This document shows, one piece after another, positions 42,337 to 48,802 of a stretch of DNA of 48,802 nt (positions are counted from its first letter, which is position 1; each line of letters begins with the position of its first letter). Below the pieces are notes generated by a model, which saw only the letters and a program-made list of their open reading frames with translations, did no database searches and was not told where the DNA came from. Source of the DNA: Eubacteriaceae bacterium (lineage in GTDB: Bacteria; Bacillota; Clostridia; Eubacteriales; Anaerofustaceae); the NCBI GenBank assembly GCA_009782515.1, contig WRIY01000016.1, forward strand, positions 1 through 48,802, in the 5' to 3' direction. Position numbers and translations under genes: made by a program.

Positions 42337-42825
42337 TCAGCGCAGCAGCAATCTTAATACCAACCCGCGAATTGCCCACGTAGAAGCCTCTCTTGCCCTG
42401 TTGGGATAGGTGTCTCTCCATGATAAATAAAAGAACAAGCCAAATATGGGCATAAACAGGCAAAGCGCTCTTTGCCCAAATGTTGTTTCGTCCAATTCAT
42501 CGTCTCTATAGCCTCTTCTTCTATCGCTTCTATCGCGAAAAAACCGCCTTCTAAGCGCAGCTGCATCTTTCTGGAAGTTGCGCCTTAGTTGTCTCATTTC
42601 GTAAGAGAAGTCTGAAAATCTGAATTCGCGATAATCCCTCGCGCTTTCGCCCGATGGAAATTTCGAAATTATATCATCATAATCTTCATTTGGCGCTGCA
42701 TCGATTTCAGGCTGCTTCATACTGGCGTATGCACCCTGGCTTTGCCCTATTTCTGACGTTTTGCCGCAGTGGGGGCAGAATAGCGCGCCATCAGGCAATT
42801 TCTTGCCACAGTTTCCACAATACAT
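42337..42825 (-). CDS. Zinc-ribbon membrane protein of unknown function
   Basis: The product has 162 residues. A four-Cys zinc ribbon at the N-terminus (CGNCGKKLPDG, then CPHCGK), a long charged Arg/Asp-rich middle (RRNFQKDAAALRRRFFRDRS, then DRRRGYRDD) and one hydrophobic segment near the C-terminus (CLFMPIFGLFFYLSW). It has the form of small zinc-ribbon anchoring proteins common in Clostridia. Function unknown. It lies 42 bp from the ABC-F gene, so a shared transcript is possible. Confidence 0.7.
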   Translation of the reverse strand: MYCGNCGKKLPDGALFCPHCGKTSEIGQSQGAYASMKQPEIDAAPNEDYDDIISKFPSGESARDYREFRFSDFSYEMRQLRRNFQKDAAALRRRFFRDRSDRRRGYRDDELDETTFGQRALCLFMPIFGLFFYLSWRDTYPNRAREASTWAIRGLVLRLLLR

Positions 42826-42867
42826 GCTAACCTCATTTGTTATAAAATTACCAATAAGCCCTCTCTG

Positions 42868-44466
42868 TCACTTTGCCAGTGACAGCTTGCTTTCAAGGTA
42901 CTCATCAAATGTGCCTTTGTAATCCTCAATCCCTTCAGGGGACAGCTCAATAATCCTATTTGCTATAGTCGAAATAAACTCATGGTCATGCGATGAAAAA
43001 ACTATATTGCCTTTAAATGCAACAAGCCCGTTGTTGAGCGCAGTTATCGCTTCAAGGTCCAGATGGTTTGTTGGCTGATCCATAACAAGGGTGTTTGCTC
43101 CATACATCATCATCCTGGAAAGCATGCACCTAACCCTCTCCCCTCCGGAGAGCACTCCAACAGGCTTTAGCGCTTCCTCTTGTGAAAACAGCATCCTTCC
43201 GAGCATCCCCCTTAGGTATGATTCAGCGGTGTCCTTTGAATACTGCTCCAGCCACTTGAGAATGCTGATATTGCCGTTTTTGAAATACTCTGTGTTATCC
43301 TGGGGAAAGTAGCTTTTTGTTATGGAAACGCCCCATTTGTAGCTGCCTGAATCAGGCTCCATTTCGCCATTAAGTATTTTGAACAATACAGTGTTGGCTA
43401 TATCATACTCGCCTACAAAAGCTGCCTTGTCGCCCTTTGACAATGTAAATGAAATGTTGTTGAGCACAAGCTCGCCGTCAACAGATTTTGACAGGCCTGA
43501 TACTGTAAGTATATCTTTTCCTGCCTCCCTGTCCACCTCATATGCAACAAAAGGATATTTCCTCGACGAAGCTGGCATCTGCTCCACAGTTAGCTTTTCA
43601 AGCATTTTTTTTCTTGATGTCGCCTGCTTTGACTTTGACTTGTTGGCAGAAAACCTAGCAATAAACTCCATAAGCTCTTTTGCCCGTTCATCACGCTTTT
43701 TAGCCTGCTGCTTGGCTATTCTTTGCATGAGCTGGCTTGACTCATACCAAAACTCATAATTGCCAGGGTACATTACCATCTTAGTATAGTCTATATCCAC
43801 TATATGGGTACATATAGTGTTCAAAAAATGCCTGTCATGGGATACTACTATCAATGCCCCTTCAAATTCAAGCAGGAAATCTTCAAGCCATGAAACGCTT
43901 GCTATATCCAGGCCGTTGGTCGGCTCGTCCATAAGCAGGATATCAGGCTCCCCAAAAAGTGCCTGAGCTACGAGCACTTTAATCTTGTCACGCTCTGACA
44001 TGCTCTCCATTAAATCAAACAGCTGGCTCTCCTCAAGGCCCAGCCCTTGAATGATTTTGGAGGCATCCGATTCAGCTTCCCATCCGCCCATCTCGGCAAA
44101 GTCGCCTTCCAGCTCGGCTGCCCTCATGCCATCCTCATCAGAAAAGTCGCTCTTTGCATAGATCTCATCCCTCTCCCTCATCAAGGCGTACAAAGCTTCG
44201 TTGCCCATGACAATAGTGTCAAAAGCGCTGTAGCTGTTATATACGCTGTGGTCTTGCTTTAAGACCGATATTCTTTCCCCGGAAGAGACTGAGACATGGC
44301 CACGCGAAGGCTCAAGCTCGCCAGAGAGGATTTTTAAAAAAGTTGTTTTGCCTGCGCCGTTTGCGCCAATAACGCCATAGCAGTTACCCTTTTGAAAGGT
44401 TAGGCTGACATCCTTAAACAGGGTGTCAGCTCCAAAGGACATCGCGAGATCTGTTACTTGAATCAT
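42868..44466 (-). CDS. ABC-F ATPase (YkpA/YbiT-like) with one degenerate ATP site
   Basis: The product has 532 residues and no transmembrane segments: two ATPase domains joined by a charged linker (about 235-310) as in ribosome-associated ABC-F proteins. Domain 1: Walker A GANGAGKTT, Walker B ILLMDEPTNGLD, but signature SMSERDKIK in place of LSGGQ. Domain 2: Walker A region GEYDIANTV lacks the lysine, Walker B DQPTNHLD has Gln for the catalytic Glu, signature LSGGERVR intact. In the head-to-tail dimer this gives one complete and one defective site. It probably acts on the ribosome. The Shine-Dalgarno AGGAAGG is 29 nt from the ATG with a GC hairpin between them. Confidence 0.92.
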   Translation of the reverse strand: MIQVTDLAMSFGADTLFKDVSLTFQKGNCYGVIGANGAGKTTFLKILSGELEPSRGHVSVSSGERISVLKQDHSVYNSYSAFDTIVMGNEALYALMRERDEIYAKSDFSDEDGMRAAELEGDFAEMGGWEAESDASKIIQGLGLEESQLFDLMESMSERDKIKVLVAQALFGEPDILLMDEPTNGLDIASVSWLEDFLLEFEGALIVVSHDRHFLNTICTHIVDIDYTKMVMYPGNYEFWYESSQLMQRIAKQQAKKRDERAKELMEFIARFSANKSKSKQATSRKKMLEKLTVEQMPASSRKYPFVAYEVDREAGKDILTVSGLSKSVDGELVLNNISFTLSKGDKAAFVGEYDIANTVLFKILNGEMEPDSGSYKWGVSITKSYFPQDNTEYFKNGNISILKWLEQYSKDTAESYLRGMLGRMLFSQEEALKPVGVLSGGERVRCMLSRMMMYGANTLVMDQPTNHLDLEAITALNNGLVAFKGNIVFSSHDHEFISTIANRIIELSPEGIEDYKGTFDEYLESKLSLAK

Positions 44467-44475
44467 AAACCAGTA

Positions 44476-44499
44476 GCGCCAAGCGTGGCGCGCCTTCCT
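44476..44499 (-). promoter_or_regulatory. Hairpin between Shine-Dalgarno and start codon of the ABC-F gene
   Basis: On the minus strand AGGAAGG (44493-44499) is followed by GCGCCA-CGCT-TGGCGC (44491-44476), then nine bases and the ATG. With the stem folded, the Shine-Dalgarno would be at normal distance from the start. Confidence 0.45.
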
Positions 44500-44760
44500 G
44501 TATATTTGCCCCTATTGTATAGGGCCATTTAGGGCTCTTTTCCAAAAAATGCGAATTGCACAGCCTTCGCACGCAAAAGCTTCGCAACCGTCCGCATAGC
44601 TAGATTCCTGTATTATTCAATAAATAATTGGTTCCAGTATTCGTATTTTTTCTACTTTTTGGTCATGCTGAGCGGATTTATTGTACCACAAGCCTGCCTT
44701 AAAACCCAAGCAAGGCGCAAAAATAGCCATAAAATCAAGGTGGACAGGCTCGAAAAAAGT

Positions 44761-44789
44761 TTGCCAAAATAGAATAAACGGAGTATAAT
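44761..44789 (+). promoter_or_regulatory. Promoter of rel
   Basis: TTGCCA (44761-44766), 17-bp spacer, perfect TATAAT (44784-44789), 59 bp before the ATG. The rest of the 382-bp gap (44467-44848) shows no gene; it holds the ABC-F leader and AT-rich DNA. Confidence 0.7.
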
Positions 44790-44848
44790 AATAACCTAAT
44801 AAATAAAGATCTGTTTTCAATTTTTTACAGCCGAGATAGGAGGGCGCC

Positions 44849-47194
44849 ATGCACGGCATAAGCGATATTATCGATATTGTACTTAGCAACAACGAAACCG
44901 CTGACATTGATCTAATTGCGCGCGCCTATCAGTATGCTGATAACGCGCACAAAGGGCAAAAGCGCTTAACAGGGGAGCCTTATATAATCCATCCTCTTGA
45001 GATAGCCTTAATTTTAGCAGAGCTGCAAATGGACGAGGTTACTATAGCAGCTTCGCTTTTGCATGATGTTATAGAAGACACAGACTATGGCTACCAGGAC
45101 ATCTGCGATAATTTCGGGCCAGTGGTTGCAGGGCTTGTTGAAGGCGTTACTAAAATAAGCAAGCTCTCATACTCAAACCTTGAAGAAGCCCAAAGCGATA
45201 CCTTCCGAAAAATGTTTGTTGCCATGGCCGAAGACTACCGGGTCGTGCTTATAAAGCTTGCTGACAGGCTTCACAACATGCGAACCCTTTATGCAATGCC
45301 CAAAGAAAAGCAGATTGTTAAGTCTGACGAAACTTTAGATATATACGCCCCTCTTGCACACCACCTTGGCATGTACCAAATGAAGATGGAGTTTGAGGAT
45401 CTTGCCCTCAAGTACAAAGATCCGCATGCATCCTCATCCTTAGCCGAAGCTGTTGACAACAAGCTTTCCGAGCTGGGCGAATACCTCTCAAATATCATGT
45501 CCGTTATCGGCGCAAAGCTCTCAGCCGCAGGAATCAACGCTGACATTACCGGCCGCACAAAGCACCTGTACTCTATATATAATAAGATGAAGTCAGGCAG
45601 GAGCTTTGACGAAATCTATGATTTAACTGGCATAAGAATCATAGTAGACTCTCTAAGCGACTGCTACGCAGTGCTTGGATATGTCCACGAGCTCTGGATG
45701 CCAATACCAGGCAGGATCAAAGACTATATAGCTATGCGAAAGCAGAATGGCTACCAGTCACTGCATACAACTGTGCTTATTCCCGGCGCTACGCCAGTCG
45801 AGATACAGATAAGAACCTGGGAAATGCACTATGTTGCAGAGTTTGGCGTTGCAGCCCACTACAGTTATAAAGAAGGCAAGGGAAGCGGCGATGAGCTTGC
45901 AAGCAAGCTTCTCGAAATGATAAAGGATTTTGTTGAGGACGATACGGATGACGCAGTCGGCTTCATAGATTCAGTAAAGACTGATCTTAACCCCAACAAT
46001 GTTTATGTTCTAACGCCAAAAGGCAAGCCTATTGAGCTCCCTGCGGGAGCAACCCCTGTAGACTTCGCGTATAGGATTCACACTGATGTTGGCAACCTGT
46101 GCAGCGGGGCAAAGGTCAACTACAAGATCGTTCCTTTGAATTACAAGCTATCAAATGGCGACATCGTCGAAATCCTCACAAACCCAAACTCCAAAGGCCC
46201 AAGCCGAGACTGGCTTTCGTTTGTTTCATCAGTATCAGCAAAAAACAAGATCAGAAGCTTTTTCAGAAAAGCCGACAGAAAAGAGAACATTGCCAAAGGC
46301 AAGTCCCTTCTTGAAGCAGAAGCAAAGGCGCATGGCCTGGAACTGGGTGCCTTTACAAAGAATGAATACCTGGATTATATAACAAAGCGCTTCTCCACAT
46401 CCACTTGGGATGAGCTTTACAATTCAATAGGCTATGGCGGCATAACCGCCCAGCTAGTAGCCTCGCGATTGCGGGAATATTACAAAGCAGACTTTGCCAA
46501 GATCAATATATCTGAAGGAAAAGCAGCTTTCGAAAGGGAAGCGCGGGCTTATGGGGTCACAGGCTCTGCCTTTATAACACCGGAATGCCTTGATTTTATC
46601 AGGCAGCGGTTTGGCGCTGCGACGTGGGATGAACTGTATGCCCTGATAGGGTGCGGAAGCCTTTATGCCAGCAATGCAATAGCCAGAATAATCGAGAACT
46701 TCAGGGATAGCTACTCTCGCCTTGGATTTGAAGGAAAGAGGGTGCTAGACGGGCGAGAAAGCTCAATCCAGGTAGAAGGGTACTCTGATCTGGCTTACAA
46801 GTTGGCGCCTTGCTGCAACCCGGTACCGGGAGACAATGTCGTCGGATATATAACCAGAGGAAGAGGCATTAGCATCCACAGGGCGGATTGTGTGAATATT
46901 ACTAACAATATTGAGCCTGAAAGGGTGATAAGCGTAGAATGGGCAAATGATGCTCAAGGCTCATTTGCAGCTGAAATATATGTCAAAGCAGTAGACCGCC
47001 CAAGGCTTCTCAGCGATGTGTCTACTCTTATAGGCAATGAAGGAATAAATATATCCGGATCTTCAGTTAGGACTATGAAAAACCAGTCTGTCCAAATGAG
47101 CTTTGATGTGATGGTGCACTCGTCAAACCAACTTGACAAGCTTATCGGGAAGATTTCAGAAGTTGAAAGCGTTCTTTCAGCATACCGCATATAA
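44849..47194 (+). CDS. rel: Bifunctional (p)ppGpp synthetase/hydrolase with duplicated helical domain
   Basis: The product has 781 residues. The HD hydrolase (about 25-180) has HDVIEDTDYG and KLADRLHNMRTL. The synthetase (about 220-340) has GIRIIVDSLSDCY and GRIKDYIAMRKQNGYQSLHT; the RxKD form is that of bifunctional Rel, not RelA. TGS follows at about 385-445 (VYVLTPKGKPIELPAGATPV). The helical region occurs twice (about 481-545 and 553-617), each with GKxxxExEAxAxG and STWDELYxxIG. Zinc-finger (LAPCCNPVPGDNVVG) and ACT domains close it. It makes and degrades the stringent-response alarmone. AGGAGG precedes the ATG. Confidence 0.96.
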   Translation: MHGISDIIDIVLSNNETADIDLIARAYQYADNAHKGQKRLTGEPYIIHPLEIALILAELQMDEVTIAASLLHDVIEDTDYGYQDICDNFGPVVAGLVEGVTKISKLSYSNLEEAQSDTFRKMFVAMAEDYRVVLIKLADRLHNMRTLYAMPKEKQIVKSDETLDIYAPLAHHLGMYQMKMEFEDLALKYKDPHASSSLAEAVDNKLSELGEYLSNIMSVIGAKLSAAGINADITGRTKHLYSIYNKMKSGRSFDEIYDLTGIRIIVDSLSDCYAVLGYVHELWMPIPGRIKDYIAMRKQNGYQSLHTTVLIPGATPVEIQIRTWEMHYVAEFGVAAHYSYKEGKGSGDELASKLLEMIKDFVEDDTDDAVGFIDSVKTDLNPNNVYVLTPKGKPIELPAGATPVDFAYRIHTDVGNLCSGAKVNYKIVPLNYKLSNGDIVEILTNPNSKGPSRDWLSFVSSVSAKNKIRSFFRKADRKENIAKGKSLLEAEAKAHGLELGAFTKNEYLDYITKRFSTSTWDELYNSIGYGGITAQLVASRLREYYKADFAKINISEGKAAFEREARAYGVTGSAFITPECLDFIRQRFGAATWDELYALIGCGSLYASNAIARIIENFRDSYSRLGFEGKRVLDGRESSIQVEGYSDLAYKLAPCCNPVPGDNVVGYITRGRGISIHRADCVNITNNIEPERVISVEWANDAQGSFAAEIYVKAVDRPRLLSDVSTLIGNEGINISGSSVRTMKNQSVQMSFDVMVHSSNQLDKLIGKISEVESVLSAYRI

Positions 47195-47213
47195 GCACTC
47201 CAGGGGGTAATAT

Positions 47214-47780
47214 ATGGTCTGCGCAAACTGTGGAGCCCAAGTAAAAGCCAGAAGCGCTAGCTGCCCTGTATGCGGAGCTGCCGTAGCACGCAGCAATAGG
47301 GTTGCAACAATACTCACATCTCTAATTATTATCATTAGCGTTGCCTCATCAGTTATCTATCAGTATTCACCATATTTTGGAAATAGCGAAAGCCAAATAT
47401 TATCAAAAGCTCTTAAAAGCTTAGGTCAAAGGGATTCAGATTCATTCACAAAGCTCTTTAACTCTGATCTCGAAGCCGTAAACTCCGGGCTTGGGCTGCC
47501 AGACGCGCAAACCCAATATTCGGATATGCTTTACTTTCTAAAGGAAATTTATTCTGCTGAGTATAAATTTGTTGATGCGAGCATGGTTTCGGAGAAAGCG
47601 ATAAATTCGGAAAGCAATTTGGCATTGCCGATGCTGAACCCAAACATTCAAATTCTCAAAGTGCATGACATAGAAATAGAAGTCCAAGACATGCAGCAAG
47701 TGCAAGATCGTATTAAAGCAACAATAATTCTAGTATGCATTGATAATAAATGGTATCTTAACAGCATGGCAATACATTAA
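47214..47780 (+). CDS. Zinc-ribbon protein with one transmembrane helix
   Basis: The product has 188 residues. A cytosolic zinc ribbon (CANCGAQ, CPVCGAA), one transmembrane helix (about 33-50: ILTSLIIIISVASSVIY) and an extracytoplasmic domain of about 130 residues that ends in VCIDNKWYLNSM, a form seen in small exported domains of the DUF4878/NTF2-like kind. The gene starts 20 bp after rel with GGGGG before its ATG, so it is probably co-transcribed with rel. Function is unknown. Confidence 0.75.
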   Translation: MVCANCGAQVKARSASCPVCGAAVARSNRVATILTSLIIIISVASSVIYQYSPYFGNSESQILSKALKSLGQRDSDSFTKLFNSDLEAVNSGLGLPDAQTQYSDMLYFLKEIYSAEYKFVDASMVSEKAINSESNLALPMLNPNIQILKVHDIEIEVQDMQQVQDRIKATIILVCIDNKWYLNSMAIH

Positions 47781-47796
47781 AAGAAAGGGCGGGTAT

Positions 47797-48120
47797 ATGG
47801 GCACTGGCAGAAATATATATTCGAAATTAAGTTTAGCTTTTTCAGCATCACCCCTAGCATTATGGCTGGCAGTCTTTATTTTTTGCTTAGTATTTTCCGG
47901 TGGCAAGCTGAGCGATAATGACTCAGGTGCAATATGGTGGCTGTTTTTTGCAGCAACATCCTTGTTTATCTTTGTAGCTCCGTTTACGAGCGTTCTATCC
48001 GCTGTTTTTGGGATAATCGGGATAATTCGCAGCAACACTCAATACGCTTGGGCAGGGATTATAGTCGCCATCGTTGATGTAGCCGCCATTCTGCTGTTTA
48101 TAAAATGGCTGAAGTCATAG
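47797..48120 (+). CDS. Small polytopic membrane protein
   Basis: The product has 107 residues from the ATG at 47797 (AAAGGGCGGG just upstream). Three hydrophobic segments are seen: LALWLAVFIFCLVFSG, IWWLFFAATSLFIFVAPF and AWAGIIVAIVDVAAILLFI. It resembles short DUF4190-like membrane proteins in form only. It follows the zinc-ribbon gene by 16 bp and is likely the last gene of the rel transcript. The frame continues upstream to 47740, but that part overlaps the previous gene and has no binding site. Confidence 0.7.
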   Translation: MGTGRNIYSKLSLAFSASPLALWLAVFIFCLVFSGGKLSDNDSGAIWWLFFAATSLFIFVAPFTSVLSAVFGIIGIIRSNTQYAWAGIIVAIVDVAAILLFIKWLKS

Positions 48121-48152
48121 GCAAATAGATCTTTTCACTGCCAAAAAAACGC

Positions 48153-48180
48153 TTGACTAAAACCAGTATCTAGATATAAT
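48153..48180 (+). promoter_or_regulatory. tRNA-Pro promoter
   Basis: TTGACT (48153-48158), 16-bp spacer, perfect TATAAT (48175-48180), 9 bp before the mature tRNA 5' end. Confidence 0.8.
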
Positions 48181-48189
48181 TGATTACGC

Positions 48190-48266
48190 CGGGATGTGGC
48201 TCAGCTTGGTAGAGCGCTTGGTTCGGGACCAAGAGGCCGGAGGTTCAAATCCTCTCATTCCGACCA
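48190..48266 (+). tRNA. tRNA-Pro (anticodon CGG)
   Basis: Cloverleaf: acceptor CGGGATG with CATTCCG (one G-U), D arm GCTCAGCTTGGTAGAGC, anticodon stem CTTGG/CCAAG with loop TTCGGGA (anticodon CGG), T arm GGAGG-TTCAAAT-CCTCT, discriminator A and encoded CCA. Own promoter and terminator. Confidence 0.96.
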
Positions 48267-48280
48267 TTTTTGTTACTTAG

Positions 48281-48309
48281 ACAGGTTCCATTCAGTTGAA
48301 CCTGTTTTT
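48281..48309 (+). terminator. Rho-independent terminator after tRNA-Pro
   Basis: ACAGGTTC (48281-48288) pairs perfectly with GAACCTGT (48298-48305), followed by TTTTC. Confidence 0.9.
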
Positions 48310-48383
48310 CATTTGACGAAAAAAGTGATAAAATTGACGCGTAGACATATTTTAGATTGCTTTAGTATCGTGCTTTTTTTAGT
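48310..48383 (+). other. Probable CRISPR leader
   Basis: 74 bases, AT-rich with a TTTTTTT run just before the first repeat. Type I-E repeats written with the CCCCGC/GCGGGG dyad and GATGGACC at the 3' end are normally preceded by the leader on this side, so the first spacer here would be the newest. It is short, and no cas gene flanks it. Confidence 0.5.
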
Positions 48384-48802
48384 ATGCTCCCCGCACACGC
48401 GGGGATGGACCTTCATAGAGCTTATGCTTTCACACGTAAAAGCAATGCTCCCCGCACACGCGGGGATGGACCTTCGCTAAAAACTGGCATTGTTTCGCCT
48501 CTAAAATGCTCCCCGCACACGCGGGGATGGACCTCGGCGTTAATCGCATATCCGTCAATTTCGGTGATGCTCCCCGCACACGCGGGGATGGACCTTCGCA
48601 TACGCCTTCATGCGCTTTGCACAGTCCATGCTCCCCGCACACGCGGGGATGGACCCGGTTTGAGTGAAAACATCATCTATTTCTTGCCATGCTCCCCGCA
48701 CACGCGGGGATGGACCCTAATGGTGCAGTATTGCTAATCGAACGATATTATGCTCCCCGCACACGCGGGGATGGACCTCATGAAGCGTTAGGAATCAGAT
48801 AA
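48384..48802 (+). CRISPR. Type I-E-like CRISPR array, cut by the window end
   Basis: Seven identical 28-nt repeats start at 48384, 48445, 48506, 48567, 48628, 48689 and 48750: an exact 61-bp period with 33-nt spacers. Each repeat begins ATGCTCCCCGC, has a CCCCGC-ACAC-GCGGGG-like dyad and ends GATGGACC, as in subtype I-E. The 28/33 split equals the 29/32 organisation of this subtype when the first spacer base is counted with the repeat. That base is T or C in all seven. Six spacers are complete and a seventh is cut at 48802. No cas gene is present in the window. Confidence 0.97.

Noticed and set aside
48196..48737. Open frames with repeated PAHAGMD / PRTRGDGP-like peptides
   Set aside because: They are translations of the tRNA and of the CRISPR repeats, a well-known false gene type.
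23846..48802. A single defence island linking McrBC and the CRISPR array
   Set aside because: They are 21 kb apart with ordinary metabolic and housekeeping genes between them.

Overview
The window looks like chromosomal DNA of an anaerobic Gram-positive bacterium, most likely a member of Bacillota, class Clostridia. The grounds are a single bifunctional Rel enzyme, a VWA/Cna_B cell-wall adhesin with a sortase-type C-terminus, lipoprotein-type solute binding, strong GGAGG-like ribosome binding sites, TTGACA/TATAAT promoters, and a UroD-family protein together with a cobalamin riboswitch. No outer-membrane gene is seen. The genus cannot be told from the sequence alone.

Layout. 1-700: IS3-family transposase remnant and a long hairpin. 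950-6571: MerR regulator with a 19-bp-spacer promoter, then a plus-strand set: cytosolic beta-propeller, orphan small protein, zinc-ribbon/pseudokinase/TM/MORN protein and membrane-anchored LuxR-type regulator. 7184-10528: Fur/PerR-like repressor with an operator-like promoter, then a cobalamin-controlled operon (promoter, riboswitch, terminator, zinc dehydrogenase, TrpD-like protein, small orphan). 10658-14285: membrane methyltransferase, CPBP-like protein that lacks the usual histidines, DUF4139 protein. 14480-19434: a 1577-residue VWA plus ten-fold Cna_B surface protein with promoter and operator. 19600-22503: putative lipoprotein, small zinc-ribbon membrane protein, DUF1266 protein and glutamine amidotransferase. 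22613-23806: UroD-family protein. 23846-27308: McrB/McrC type IV restriction system. 27330-37315: two-component system divergent from a six-gene operon that mixes a sugar-type ABC importer with an HlyD-like adaptor and a MacB/FtsX-like membrane protein. 37329-44466: arylamine N-acetyltransferase, flavoprotein, M20 amidohydrolase, DUF6933/pRiA4b-ORF3 fusion, TPR protein, zinc-ribbon protein and an ABC-F ATPase. 44761-48120: Rel and two small membrane proteins. 48153-48802: tRNA-Pro(CGG) and the start of a type I-E-like CRISPR array that runs off the window.

How genes work together. Overlapping stop/start codons tie together the cobalamin operon, the CPBP/methyltransferase pair, the DUF1266/amidotransferase pair, McrBC, the two-component pair and the whole 29516-37241 ABC operon. 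The most unusual items are that hybrid ABC operon, the riboswitch-controlled dehydrogenase/TrpD-like operon, the MORN pseudokinase, an ABC-F protein with one complete and one degenerate ATP site, and a Rel enzyme whose helical domain is duplicated. No cas gene and no sortase lies in the window.
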